From positions 4,225,001 through 4,289,000 of the forward strand of contig NZ_CP036533.1 of assembly GCF_024585265.1 (NCBI RefSeq): a stretch of 64,000 nucleotides of DNA, read 5' to 3'. The position numbers and the translations under genes were made by a program. This stretch comes from Bradyrhizobium sp. WBAH42. GTDB taxonomy: Bacteria; Pseudomonadota; Alphaproteobacteria; Rhizobiales; Xanthobacteraceae. Below, in pieces: positions 1-9,078 of this stretch (the stretch's first letter is position 1; every line of letters starts with the position of its first letter). The notes beneath the pieces are model-generated. The model was given only the letters and a program-made list of their open reading frames with translations. It was not told the DNA's origin and made no database searches.

Positions 1-88
1 TCGGGGCTGTCCGTGCGCTGCAATCCGCGCTAAAATTGCCGGAGATCGCAGCCGGCGAAAGCTGCGGGGAGTGGAGCTGAGCGGGCGC

Positions 89-1963
89 ATGTCCAGGGAT
101 GCGGTCAGGCCGGTTGCGGCTGCGTGGCTTTGTCTCGGCCTCTTGCTCGCCGCGTGCACGCTATGCAGTCCTGCGCGCGCGCAACCGGCACCGCGCAGCG
201 AGCCCAAGCGTGTGCTGATGCTGCATTCCTTCGGGCGCGATTTCTTGCCCTGGAGCGAGTACGCACGCAGCATCAAGACCAATCTCGAGGAGCGCTCTCC
301 TTGGCCGCTCGATATCCAGGAACATACGCTTCTTACCGCCCGGTTCATCGCGCCGGGTCCTGAGGGGCCCTTCGTCGAATATCTTGGCTCGCTGTATGAA
401 GGGCGGCCACCTGACATCGTGATGAGCATTGGCGGGCCAGCGGCGGGATTCGTGCAAAGGCATCGCGAGAAGCTATTTCCGAAGGCGCCAATGGTCCTTA
501 CGACAGTCGAGGAACGATTGATCGACCGCTCACGCCTGACCCGGAACGACGCGGTAGTGTCAGTCCGTAACGAATTTGTCACGGCCTTCCGCAACGTTCT
601 GCAGGTGCTGCCGGACACGCAGACGATAGCCCTCGTCATTGGCGCGTCTGCGTTGGAGAAATTCTGGCTCGAAGAGGTCAAGAGGGACGTCAAGCCGCTC
701 GAAGGCCGGGTTTCGTTCGTTTGGTACGGCGATCTGTCGTTCGAGGACATCCTGAAACGGGCATCGACGCTTCCCCCGCACACGGTTCTGTTCTGGGGGT
801 TGATGTCGGTCGACGCGGCGGGTGTCGTTCATGATGGAAATCTCGCCCTGCATCGCCTTCAGGCCGTCGCGAACGCCCCAATTTTCTGCTTTGAGGAGTC
901 GTTTTTCGGACGCGACATTGTCGGCGGTCCGATGCATTCAATTCCTGAACTCGGCCAAAAGACCGCCGATGCGGCACTGCGAATTCTGGGCGGGGAAGAG
1001 CCTGCAAACGTCAGAATTGAACCGATCGCGTATGCCGCTCCTAAATATGATTGGCGGGAGTTGCAGCGCTGGGGCATCAGCGAGAGTCGCCTGCCGCCGG
1101 GAAGCACCATCCTGTTTCGCGAGCCGAATATCTGGCAGCGCTATCACTGGCAGATGTTGATGATCTCGGCCGTATTCCTGGTCCAGGCCGGACTCATCAG
1201 CGGGCTCCTGCACGAGCGTCGCCGCCGGCGGGTTGCCGAAGTCGAATCGCGTCAGCGGCTGACGGAACTCGCCCACGTCAACCGCTACTCGGCCGTTGGC
1301 GAGCTGACGACCTCGATCGCGCATGAACTGAACCAGCCCCTCGGATCGATTCTGACCAATGCCGAAACGGCAGAGCTCATGCTGAGGGCTGCCCAGCCCG
1401 ATCTGGTCGAGCTCCAGCAGATCCTCGCCGACATCAGAAGGGACGACCAACGGGCGAGCGAGGTGATCCGCAGGCTGCGCAGCGTTTTGAAAAAGACCCC
1501 GTTCGAGGTCAAGGACATCGAGCTCAACGATACGGTGCGCGAAGCAATTGGTCTGGTGAAGGCGCTCGCCCAAGGGCGCCGGATCACGTTGAGCTATCTG
1601 CCGGTCATGGCCGGCCTTCACGTCAAGGGCGATCCGGTCCAGCTTCAGCAGGTCCTCCTCAACCTGATCATCAACGCGTTGGATGCGATCTCCGATGCGG
1701 ACACCGGAAAGCGGGAGGTCAGCGTCGCGACTCTGCATGCCGGCCATCAGGCCGAAATCAGGATCAGCGATACCGGGCCTGGAATGGCCGCCTCCGACGT
1801 CGCGAACGTCTTCGATCCATTTTTTACGACGAAACCGCAAGGCATGGGCATGGGACTGGCGATCGCCAGGACCATCGTCGAGGCCCATCACGGCACGATC
1901 GCTGCTGCGAACCAGCCTGCGGGCGGCGCGCTGTTCACGATCCGGCTTCCGATCGCGCGCTGA
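89..1963 (+). CDS. Membrane-bound sensor histidine kinase with periplasmic ABC-substrate-binding-like sensor domain
   Basis: Two-component sensor. A hydrophobic N-terminal segment ending near ARAQ looks like a signal peptide; it contains LAAC, which could also be a lipobox. Residues about 40-330 resemble the ABC_sub_bind sensor family (KRVLMLHSFGRD). A membrane segment at about 355-375 (MLMISAVFLVQAGLISGLL) is followed by a basic stretch. The HisKA H-box is IAHELNQPLGS with the phospho-acceptor His near 412. The HATPase part has the N-box (LLNLIINALDAI), G1 (DTGPGMA) and the F/G2 region (FDPFFTTKPQGMGMGL). The HELNQPL type is common in rhizobial kinases. No receiver or response-regulator gene lies in the window, so its partner is unknown. 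An in-frame GTG lies at 71; I prefer the ATG at 89 because it gives a cleaner signal peptide. Confidence 0.9.
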   Translation: MSRDAVRPVAAAWLCLGLLLAACTLCSPARAQPAPRSEPKRVLMLHSFGRDFLPWSEYARSIKTNLEERSPWPLDIQEHTLLTARFIAPGPEGPFVEYLGSLYEGRPPDIVMSIGGPAAGFVQRHREKLFPKAPMVLTTVEERLIDRSRLTRNDAVVSVRNEFVTAFRNVLQVLPDTQTIALVIGASALEKFWLEEVKRDVKPLEGRVSFVWYGDLSFEDILKRASTLPPHTVLFWGLMSVDAAGVVHDGNLALHRLQAVANAPIFCFEESFFGRDIVGGPMHSIPELGQKTADAALRILGGEEPANVRIEPIAYAAPKYDWRELQRWGISESRLPPGSTILFREPNIWQRYHWQMLMISAVFLVQAGLISGLLHERRRRRVAEVESRQRLTELAHVNRYSAVGELTTSIAHELNQPLGSILTNAETAELMLRAAQPDLVELQQILADIRRDDQRASEVIRRLRSVLKKTPFEVKDIELNDTVREAIGLVKALAQGRRITLSYLPVMAGLHVKGDPVQLQQVLLNLIINALDAISDADTGKREVSVATLHAGHQAEIRISDTGPGMAASDVANVFDPFFTTKPQGMGMGLAIARTIVEAHHGTIAAANQPAGGALFTIRLPIAR

Positions 1964-2064
1964 GAGATGATGCGCGTTTCTCAGGGGCGGGCTGTCTCGA
2001 CCGAAAATCCTTGTCGAATGCTCGTGCGTCCTTGCGCTGCAGCAGCCGCGACGGCCTGGTTTCG

Positions 2065-2078
2065 TTGATCTCGATCAA
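2065..2078. promoter_or_regulatory. FixK/FNR-type box upstream of the DUF3300 operon
   Basis: Perfect half-site pair TTGA-TCTCGA-TCAA. It matches the FNR/FixK2 core TTG(A/C)-N6-(T/G)CAA and is centred about 63 bp before the ATG at 2135. That distance suits activation at about -41 with a short leader. Two more such boxes occur at 5789 and 13103. Confidence 0.65.
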
Positions 2079-2131
2079 CAAATGCTTGCGCCCCGGCTTG
2101 ATCCTGCCGCACTGGAAGTCAGACGGAGGAT

Positions 2132-3802
2132 GTGATGTTTCGTTGCGGCAAGACCCTGATGGCGCTGGCGCTCTTGATGGCGACTTCGGTCGCTGCAACG
2201 GCGCAGACCACAACGACACCTGCAGCGCCGGCGCCGCAGGCGCAGCCTGCCAGTACGCCTGCGCCGACGGCCGAGCTCTTGAAGCCCGAGCAGCTCGAAG
2301 CCCTCGTCGCGCCGATCGCGCTTTATCCCGACGAGTTGCTCGCCAACGTACTGGCCGCCTCGACCTATCCGCTGGAAGTGGTGCAGGCCGACCGCTGGCT
2401 GAAGGAGCGCAAGAGCCTGAAGGGCGATGCGCTGAAGACGGAAGTGGAGAAGCAGGGCTGGGACGACAGCGTCAAGGCGCTGGCCAGCACCGCCGACGTC
2501 CTCGCGATGATGAGCGAGCAGCTCGACTGGACCAAGAAGCTGGGCGATGCCTTCCTCGCGCAACAGCCCGACGTGATGGACGCGATCCAGCGTCTGCGCA
2601 ACAAGGCCTATGACAACAAGAAGCTCGTCACCACCAAGCAGCAGAAGGTCAGCGTCCAGTCTCAGGAAGGCAAGCAGGTCGTCGTGATCCAGCAGGCCGA
2701 TCCCGCGGCGATGTACGTGCCGTATTACGACCCGGCGACGGTCTACGGCAGCTGGCCCTATGCGGAATATCCGCCCTATTATTGGGGCTACCCGTCCTAT
2801 ATCGGCGCCGGCATGGTCGCGGCCGGCATCGCCTTCGGCACGGCCTGGGCGATCGGACGCTGGGGCAATTACTGGGGCGGCGGCTGCAACTGGGGCAACC
2901 GCAACGTTTATGTCAACCATCGCACCACGAACATCGGCAATGGCTGGCAACACAATCCGGCACATCGCGGCGGTGTCCGCTACAACAACAGCAATGTTCA
3001 GCAGCGCTTCGGCAACAACAATCTGAGGGCCGGCGTGTCGGACCGGATGGATTTTCGCGGCCGCGACGGCAACCAGGTGCTGCGCCCCAATCAGGGTGCC
3101 GGGGACCGTGCGGGTGATCGCGGCGGTCCAGGTGATCGCGCCGGCAATCGTGGCGACCGTCCGGGCGCGGGCGATCGCCCCAGCGCAGGTACGCGCGACC
3201 GGCCCGGCGGCGGCGATCGTGCCGGTGCGGGCGATCGCGCCAAAGGTGCGAACAAGGGCGCGAGCAAGGGCGGCGGCGATCGCGCCAAGGCTGCGAACCG
3301 CGCCGGCGGCGGTGCGGCCAATCGTGGCGGCGGCGCCAATCGCGGCGGTGCCATGAACGTTTCCTCCGGCCGCTCGGCTGCCGCCGCATCCGCGCGCGGC
3401 CGCAGCAGCATGGCGAGCATGCCGCGCGGTGGCGGCGGCGGACCAAGCTTCGCCGGCCGCGGTGGCGGTGGCGGCATGGCGATGCGTGGCGGCGGTGGAG
3501 GAGGCGGCTTCCGCGGCGGTGGCGGCGGTGGCCGGCGTTCCGACATCGCGTTGAAGCATGATGTCGTCCTGCTCGGTCATCTCTCGAACGGCCTTGGCTA
3601 TTATCGGTTCAGCTATATCGGCAGCGGCAAGGCCTATGTCGGCGTGATGGCGCAGGAGGTCGAGCAGGTGATGCCCGATGCCGTGACCCGCGGCAGCGAC
3701 GGCTATCTGCGCGTCCATTACGAAAAACTCCGCCTGACGTTCCGCACCTATCGCGACTGGCTCGCTCGCGGCGCGAAAATTCCTGCGGAGGTGATGCCAT
3801 GA
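2132..3802 (+). CDS. DUF3300 protein with Gly/Arg-rich region and C-terminal S74-like chaperone tail
   Basis: Exported protein of unknown function. The signal peptide is at the N-terminus, ending near ATAQ. Residues about 50-240 form the DUF3300 domain (QLEALVAPIALYPDELLANVL). A long low-complexity stretch follows, rich in G, R, D and A (about 310-465), with repeated GDRxG units. The last 85 residues look like the peptidase S74 intramolecular chaperone domain: SDIALK, then VGVMAQEVEQVMPDAV, then a GYLRVHYEKL motif. The SDxxxK spacing of the catalytic Ser-Lys pair is kept (Ser470, Lys475). The site GGAGGA lies just before GTG 2132/ATG 2135, and the ATG is the likelier start. The stop overlaps the next gene by ATGA. 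A FixK/FNR box lies upstream. Confidence 0.85.
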   Translation: MMFRCGKTLMALALLMATSVAATAQTTTTPAAPAPQAQPASTPAPTAELLKPEQLEALVAPIALYPDELLANVLAASTYPLEVVQADRWLKERKSLKGDALKTEVEKQGWDDSVKALASTADVLAMMSEQLDWTKKLGDAFLAQQPDVMDAIQRLRNKAYDNKKLVTTKQQKVSVQSQEGKQVVVIQQADPAAMYVPYYDPATVYGSWPYAEYPPYYWGYPSYIGAGMVAAGIAFGTAWAIGRWGNYWGGGCNWGNRNVYVNHRTTNIGNGWQHNPAHRGGVRYNNSNVQQRFGNNNLRAGVSDRMDFRGRDGNQVLRPNQGAGDRAGDRGGPGDRAGNRGDRPGAGDRPSAGTRDRPGGGDRAGAGDRAKGANKGASKGGGDRAKAANRAGGGAANRGGGANRGGAMNVSSGRSAAAASARGRSSMASMPRGGGGGPSFAGRGGGGGMAMRGGGGGGGFRGGGGGGRRSDIALKHDVVLLGHLSNGLGYYRFSYIGSGKAYVGVMAQEVEQVMPDAVTRGSDGYLRVHYEKLRLTFRTYRDWLARGAKIPAEVMP

Positions 3803-4716
3803 GTGCTCTGAAATCGTTTAACCGTGCGCTGCTCCCCGGCGTGCTCGCGCTCGTGCTGCTCGGATCGGCCTCTCTCGCGCAGGAATCCTACAAGACACCG
3901 GAAGAGGCCGCCTCTGCCCTTGCTGCCGCGGTCAAGAGCGGCCCGAAAGACATTTTGAAGGTGCTCGGCAGGAACGCGGAGGACATCGTCTCATCCGGTG
4001 ACGAGGTCGCCGACAACGACATCCGTCAGCGCTTCACCTCCATGTATGACGCCAAGCACGGCATCAAGGCGGAGGGCAACAAGACTGCCACCTTGATCCT
4101 CGGGCCCGACGATTTCCCGTTCCCGATTCCGCTGGTCAACAGCAGGACGGGCTGGGCGTTCGACACCGACGAGGGACGGATCGAGGTGCTGCGCCGTCGC
4201 ATCGGCCGCAACGAGCTCGACGCGATCCAGACCGCGCTCGCCTTCGTCGACGCGCAAAACGAATATGCCGAGAAGGACCGCGGCGAGGGCGTCGGCGTCT
4301 ACGCGCAGCGCATCGTCTCCTCGCCCGGCAAGAAGGACGGCCTGTTCTGGCGCGACGACAGCGATCCGAGCCCGCTCGGTGCGCTCGCGGCCGAAGCCTC
4401 GAAGGAGGGCTATCGCGGTAACGATGTCGGACCTGAACCTTATCACGGTTATTACTTCCGGATTCTCAAAGGGCAGGGGCGGGATGCGCCCGGCGGCGCG
4501 CTCAACTACGTCGTCAAGGGCAAGATGATCGGCGGCTTCGCCCTGATCGCCTGGCCCGCGGAATACGGCAATTCGGGCGTCATGACCTTCCTCGTCAATC
4601 ATGACGGCGTCGTCTATCAGAAGGATCTCGGCCAGCGCACCGAGTTCATCGCGCAGCGCATCACGCTGTTCGATCCCGACCAGACCTGGAAGAAGGTCGA
4701 TGCCGCAAAACCCTGA
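3799..4716 (+). CDS. DUF2950 family exported protein
   Basis: 305 residues with a signal peptide (LALVLLGSASLAQE) and the body of the DUF2950 family, including GWAFDTDEGRIEVLRRRIGR and the ending with PYHGYYFRIL and FALIAWPAEYGNSGVMTF. The function is unknown. In Rhizobiales the family usually sits next to DUF3300, as here. The start overlaps the DUF3300 stop (ATGA), so the two are translationally coupled and probably controlled by the same FixK/FNR box. Confidence 0.85.
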   Translation: MSALKSFNRALLPGVLALVLLGSASLAQESYKTPEEAASALAAAVKSGPKDILKVLGRNAEDIVSSGDEVADNDIRQRFTSMYDAKHGIKAEGNKTATLILGPDDFPFPIPLVNSRTGWAFDTDEGRIEVLRRRIGRNELDAIQTALAFVDAQNEYAEKDRGEGVGVYAQRIVSSPGKKDGLFWRDDSDPSPLGALAAEASKEGYRGNDVGPEPYHGYYFRILKGQGRDAPGGALNYVVKGKMIGGFALIAWPAEYGNSGVMTFLVNHDGVVYQKDLGQRTEFIAQRITLFDPDQTWKKVDAAKP

Positions 4717-5164
4717 GCCGCGCCTGCGCGGGCGCGCATTTCGCCTGATCGTGTTGCTTCTGCTCGCACTCGGGCTGACCGCGCCGGCGACGCCGTCCTT
4801 CGCGCAGGCAGCCGGTCAGGTCAGAGTGAAGATCGTCAAGGCAGGCCTCCTGGTCGGCGGTGGCGCCGGCAGCGGCGTGTTGACGTACCGGGGCAAGACC
4901 TATCCCTTCAAGATCAGCGGCCTGAGTTTCGGCATCACGGTCGGTGCAACTTTCGGCCGTCTCGACGGCTGGGCATCCGGCATCCGGGAGGTCGGTGATT
5001 TCGCCGGCACCTACAGTTCCGTCGGCGGCGGCTTTGCGCTGGTCGGCGGTGCCAACGGTGTGCACCTCCGCAACGAAAAGGGCGTCACGATGGTGTTGCA
5101 AGGCCCGAAGGCGGGACTCGAGCTGGCGGCCAATATCAGTCAGATCACGATCGCTTTGAGGTGA
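4700..5164 (+). CDS. Small exported protein, unrecognised
   Basis: 154 residues starting at the ATG inside the end of the DUF2950 gene (17-base overlap). It has a basic N-terminus, a hydrophobic core (LIVLLLLALGLTAPA) and a cleavage-like site at SFAQA. The mature part is glycine-rich, with GSGVLTYRGKTYPF, two GGxxG stretches and alternating beta-type residues, which suggests a compact beta-sheet protein. I do not recognise the family. It is the third gene of the DUF3300 operon, so it likely acts in the cell envelope with the two preceding proteins. It ends four bases from the convergent acetyltransferase gene. Confidence 0.75.
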   Translation: MPQNPEPRLRGRAFRLIVLLLLALGLTAPATPSFAQAAGQVRVKIVKAGLLVGGGAGSGVLTYRGKTYPFKISGLSFGITVGATFGRLDGWASGIREVGDFAGTYSSVGGGFALVGGANGVHLRNEKGVTMVLQGPKAGLELAANISQITIALR

Positions 5165-5168
5165 AGGC

Positions 5169-5705
5169 TCAGGCCGGGCGCGCGGATGCAAGTGAGAGCG
5201 ACAGGCGCACCGTTCTCGGATCTTCACTCCGTCCAGGCCTGAATCCCGCCTTCGCGAACACGCTGCGCATGGGCGTGTTGTCGGACAGAACCTCGGCCGT
5301 GAGCTCTCTTATGCCTTGTTCGCGCGCGATGTCTGTCAGGTGTCTCAGCAGCAGCGAGCCTACGCCGCGACCTTGCCAGGCATCCACCACGACGAAGGCC
5401 ATCTCGGCCTGACCGGGCTCGACGACAACGTACCGGCCCCCGCCGATAATGGCGTATCGACCCTGTTCTTCTGCGAGAGCGGCCAGCGCAACGTGATTGC
5501 TGAAATCCACGTCCATAAAGTAGGCGCGCTCCTTCTCCGAGAAGTGCCGTTTCAAAACGAAGAACCGGCTCTGCAGCGACTGCGGGCCGGTACGCGCGAT
5601 GGCAGCGAGCATATCCGCCTCGTCGCTGGCGCGAAGCGCGCGGATCTGGATCGGAGTGCCGTCCTTCAGGACGGTTTGGACGCTGTAAGTTGCAGCTTGT
5701 GACAT
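5169..5705 (-). CDS. GNAT-family N-acetyltransferase
   Basis: About 178 residues. The GNAT core is clear: a beta-4 stretch MAFVVVDAWQ followed by the acetyl-CoA pyrophosphate loop QGRGVGSLLL and the alpha-4/beta-5 region ending VFAKAGF. The N-terminal half (DGTPIQIRALRASDEADM) is typical of single-domain GNATs that are also found fused to acyl-CoA synthetases. The substrate is unknown. I start at MSQAATYSV; a start at 5774 is possible but would lie almost on the FixK/FNR box at 5789. The divergent box could serve both this gene and the DUF3141 operon. Confidence 0.85.
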   Translation of the reverse strand: MSQAATYSVQTVLKDGTPIQIRALRASDEADMLAAIARTGPQSLQSRFFVLKRHFSEKERAYFMDVDFSNHVALAALAEEQGRYAIIGGGRYVVVEPGQAEMAFVVVDAWQGRGVGSLLLRHLTDIAREQGIRELTAEVLSDNTPMRSVFAKAGFRPGRSEDPRTVRLSLSLASARPA

Positions 5706-5788
5706 GACGATGTTGCTCGTCCAAACCGTCCAGCCGGGTCTCATGCCTTGTGATGCAGGATAGAGGCCTCCCAAGCGTGCAGATCATC

Positions 5789-5802
5789 TTGACCTAGATC
5801 AA
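5789..5802. promoter_or_regulatory. FixK/FNR-type box between the GNAT gene and the DUF3141 operon
   Basis: Perfect pair TTGA-CCTAGA-TCAA. Its centre is about 62 bp before the ATG of the DUF3141 gene and about 90 bp before the divergent GNAT start. The distance to the rightward gene equals that of the box at 2065 to its gene, which supports a real site. Confidence 0.7.
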
Positions 5803-5857
5803 CGTTCGTCCTCCCCCAGCGCCGTCAATTGGCGAGGGCGACGGAGAGGTCGAGAAC

Positions 5858-8086
5858 ATGTCCATGGACAACGTACAAATTCCGGGCGGTCCCATGTCGG
5901 GGCTGGTCGCCTCGGCAGTCGAATACCTGGTCGACGCGGGACAGCGCAGTGTTCTGTTCCTAGATATCATGCGCCGGCGCGGGGATCAGTACAGGGAGCA
6001 TGTCGCGCAAACCGCCCCGCATGTTCTGCAATATGCGGCCGAATTGATCATGGACGGGCGCCAGCTCGCCGAACCCGTCAATTACGCGCTGGTACGCATC
6101 GTTCCGCCTGCCAACGTCGAGATCGACATGAACCGGCGGCCGTTCGTCGTGGTCGATCCACGTGCGGGCCACGGCCCCGGCATCGGCGGCTTCAAGGCCG
6201 ACAGCGAGATCGGGGTGGCGATGAAGGCAGGCCATCCCTGCTACTTCATCGGATTCCTGCCGGACCCGATGCCCGGTCAGACCATCGAGCGCATCGCGCG
6301 TGCCGAAGCCATCTTCATCGAAAAGGTCATGAGCCTTCACCCGGATGCCGACGGCAAGCCCTGCGTGATCGGCAATTGCCAGGCCGGATGGGCCGTCATG
6401 ATCCTGGCCTCGCTGCGTCCCGAGCTGTTCGGCCCGCTGATCATCGCCGGCGCGCCACTGGCCTATTGGGCCGGCGTGCACGGAAAGTATCCGATGCGCT
6501 ACTCGGGCGGGCTACTTGGCGGAAGCTGGTTGACGGCCCTGACGTCTGATCTCGGCGCCGGCAAGTTCGATGGTGCATGGCTGGTGCAGAACTTCGAGAA
6601 CCAGAACCCTTCGAATACGCTCTGGACCAAGCAGTACAACGTCTATTCCAAAGTCGACAGCGAGGCAGATCGCTACCTCGAATTCGAGCGTTGGTGGGGC
6701 GGCCACGTCAATTTGAACGCCGAGGAGATTCAGTTCATCGTCGATGAGCTGTTCGTCGGCAATAACCTCGCCGCCGGCAACATCGAAATGTCCGATGGCC
6801 GGAAGGTTGATCTTCGCAACATCAGATCCCCGATCGTGGTGTTCTGCTCGGAGGGCGACAACATCACACCGCCGCAGCAGGCGCTGCATTGGATCCCCGA
6901 TTGCTATGCCGATGTCGATGAGATCAGGGCCTACGGCCAGACCATCGTCTACACCGTGCACCAGAGCATCGGCCATCTCGGCATCTTCGTCTCCGGCGGC
7001 GTTGCCAAGAAGGAGCACGCGGAATTTTCCAGCAACATCGACCTCATCGACGTTCTGCCGCCCGGGCTCTATGAAGCAACATTCGAGGCTAAGGACGAGG
7101 AAACCGCAAGTTCGGATCTGGTCGTCGGCCAGTGGGTGATGCGATGCGAGGCACGGACGCTCGACGACATCCGCGCCATGGGCGGCAATTCGCCCGAGGA
7201 CGAGCGACGCTTTGCCACCGCCAAGCGGATTTCGGAAATCAACCTGGCGGCCTATCAGAAATTCGTCCAGCCGTGGGTCAAGCGCATGGTGACGCCAAGG
7301 ATGGCGGAATGGGCTCACAACATGCATCCGCTGCGGCTGCAATACGAGCTGTTCAGCAGCCAGAATCCCTATATGGCGGCGGTGAAATCATTGGCCGAGA
7401 AGGCCGCCGAGGAGCGCAAGCCGGTCGCTGCGGACAATCCGTTCCTGGCGTTCCAGGAGCAGATCTCGAAGCAGGTCGTTCACGCCCTCGACAGCTGGCG
7501 CGATTCACAGGAGGCACTCAGCGAAGCGATGTTCCTCAGCGTCTACGGGTCCCCGGCGCTCCAGGCGGCGGTCGGGATCGACCCGACGTCCACGCCGTCG
7601 CGTCGGCGTGAGATGTCCGCCGAGCATCGCGCCATGCTCGAGAAGCGCATCGCCGATCTGAAGTCGCGGATCGGTGAAGGCGGCCTCCGTGAAGCGGCGC
7701 TGCGCGCTTTGCTCTATGTCGGCTCGGCACGGGGGATGGTGGACGAACGCAGCATCGAGGCTCTGCGCCAGGTTCGCAGGGATCATGGCGGCGCACGCAT
7801 GTCGCTTGCCGAGTTCAAGATGCTGGTACGCGAGCAGTTCTTCATGCTGTTGCTCGATCGAGAATGGGCGCTCGCCGCAATACCGAAATTGCTGCCTGAC
7901 GACATGAACGTTCGTCGCGCAGCATTTGAAGCGATCGAGCAGGTGCTGTCGGCCAGTGCGGACGTCACGGGCGAGCGCGCAAACCGGCTGCGGCAGATCG
8001 CTGGCCTGTTTGGCCTCGAGACCGCGGAAGGTTCCGAAAGGGCGTCGAACGTTGCCCCTTTCGACCCTAAGGCGAAGGCTTCGTAA
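5858..8086 (+). CDS. DUF3141 protein, PHA-synthase-like alpha/beta hydrolase
   Basis: 742 residues. The first 400 form an alpha/beta-hydrolase fold. The nucleophile elbow is GNCQAG with Cys174, the GxCxG form seen in polyhydroxyalkanoate synthases rather than the usual Ser. An Asp in EGDNITPP (Asp334) and a His in SIGHLGIF (His373) complete a triad in the order expected for PhaC. The C-terminal half is helical and charged, without a known fold. The gene opens a coupled operon with pta, ackA and fabI. The site GGAGAGG lies 8 bases before the ATG, and a FixK/FNR box stands upstream. A polyester or acyl-CoA role is inferred from fold and neighbours; the family has no proven reaction that I know of. 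Confidence 0.85.
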   Translation: MSMDNVQIPGGPMSGLVASAVEYLVDAGQRSVLFLDIMRRRGDQYREHVAQTAPHVLQYAAELIMDGRQLAEPVNYALVRIVPPANVEIDMNRRPFVVVDPRAGHGPGIGGFKADSEIGVAMKAGHPCYFIGFLPDPMPGQTIERIARAEAIFIEKVMSLHPDADGKPCVIGNCQAGWAVMILASLRPELFGPLIIAGAPLAYWAGVHGKYPMRYSGGLLGGSWLTALTSDLGAGKFDGAWLVQNFENQNPSNTLWTKQYNVYSKVDSEADRYLEFERWWGGHVNLNAEEIQFIVDELFVGNNLAAGNIEMSDGRKVDLRNIRSPIVVFCSEGDNITPPQQALHWIPDCYADVDEIRAYGQTIVYTVHQSIGHLGIFVSGGVAKKEHAEFSSNIDLIDVLPPGLYEATFEAKDEETASSDLVVGQWVMRCEARTLDDIRAMGGNSPEDERRFATAKRISEINLAAYQKFVQPWVKRMVTPRMAEWAHNMHPLRLQYELFSSQNPYMAAVKSLAEKAAEERKPVAADNPFLAFQEQISKQVVHALDSWRDSQEALSEAMFLSVYGSPALQAAVGIDPTSTPSRRREMSAEHRAMLEKRIADLKSRIGEGGLREAALRALLYVGSARGMVDERSIEALRQVRRDHGGARMSLAEFKMLVREQFFMLLLDREWALAAIPKLLPDDMNVRRAAFEAIEQVLSASADVTGERANRLRQIAGLFGLETAEGSERASNVAPFDPKAKAS

Positions 8087-8115
8087 CGCGGGTTGTGAGG
8101 ATCGGGAGCGACATC

Positions 8116-9078
8116 ATGTCAGCAGATGCGACGGCCACGCAGTCTCCCAGCAAGTATGACCGCCTGATCGCCGCGGCCAAGGCGATCCCGCCGACGCCGA
8201 CCGTCGTCGTGCATCCCTGCGATGAGACATCCTTGCGGGGCGCCGTCGACAGCGCGTCTGCCGGCATCATCCGGCCGCTCCTGGTCGGGTCGGAGCGCAA
8301 GATCAGGGATACGGCTGCCAGGTTCGGCCTGGACATCGCGGGTTGTGAGATCGTGGATGCCGCACACAGCGACGATGCCGCCGCGAAGGGTGTCGAATTG
8401 ATCCATGCCGCGCGCGGCGAATTGCTCATGAAGGGCAGCCTTCACACCGACGAGCTGATGCGAGCCGTCACGGCCAAGGTCGGGGGATTGCGGACTGATC
8501 GGCGCATCAGCCACGTTTTCGTCATGGATGTGCCGGCCTACGCCGAGACGATCTTCGTCACTGACGCCGCCATCAACATCTTCCCCGATCTGGACGCCAA
8601 GCGGGACATCATTCAGAACGCGATCGACCTCTACAATCAGGCGGGCTTCGGCAAGTCGCCGCGGGTGGCCATTCTTTCCGCAGTCGAAACGGTCACGTCG
8701 AAAATTCCGTCCACGATCGAGGCCGCGGCCCTCTGCAAGATGGCGGATCGTGGCCAGATCACGGGCGGCGTACTCGACGGGCCGCTGGCCTTCGACAACG
8801 CGATCGACCTCGACTCGGCGCGGATCAAGGGCATCAAGTCCGAGGTGGCCGGCCGCGCTCAGATCCTGGTCGTGCCCGACCTCGAAGCGGGCAACATGCT
8901 GGCCAAGAACCTCGCCTATTTCGCCAAGGCCGACGGCGCCGGCATTGTGCTCGGCGCGCGTGTGCCTGTGGTCCTGACCTCGCGTGCGGACAGCCCAAGA
9001 GCGCGAATGGCGTCCTGCGCAGTTGCTGCACTATATGCTCACGCGCGGCGCCAGAAGGCGCCGACTATCGCGGCGTGA
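8116..9078 (+). CDS. pta: Phosphate acetyltransferase (Pta/PtaB family)
   Basis: 320 residues, the short single-domain form of phosphate acetyl/butyryltransferase. It interconverts acetyl-CoA and acetyl phosphate. Family features visible are the N-terminal TVVVHPCDETSLRGAV segment, RPLLVG, the ELLMKGSLHTDELMRAV helix, the central AETIFVTDAAINIFPD loop, and the C-terminal VPDLEAGNMLAKNL and VPVVLTSRADS stretches. The enoyl-CoA hydratase-like domain that some alphaproteobacterial homologues carry at the N-terminus is absent. I start at the ATG after GGGAGC; an in-frame GTG lies at 8095. The stop overlaps the ackA start by four bases. Together with AckA it forms the acetate-acetyl-CoA pathway. 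Confidence 0.92.
   Translation: MSADATATQSPSKYDRLIAAAKAIPPTPTVVVHPCDETSLRGAVDSASAGIIRPLLVGSERKIRDTAARFGLDIAGCEIVDAAHSDDAAAKGVELIHAARGELLMKGSLHTDELMRAVTAKVGGLRTDRRISHVFVMDVPAYAETIFVTDAAINIFPDLDAKRDIIQNAIDLYNQAGFGKSPRVAILSAVETVTSKIPSTIEAAALCKMADRGQITGGVLDGPLAFDNAIDLDSARIKGIKSEVAGRAQILVVPDLEAGNMLAKNLAYFAKADGAGIVLGARVPVVLTSRADSPRARMASCAVAALYAHARRQKAPTIAA

Noticed and set aside
1..70. End of a preceding gene (a frame stopping at TAA 31-33)
   Set aside because: Only ten codons are visible, too few to support any product.
2075..3718. Long open frame on the minus strand opposite the DUF3300 gene
   Set aside because: It mirrors the Gly/Arg-rich repeats as Ala/His-rich sequence, has no ribosome site, and the plus frame has a family match.
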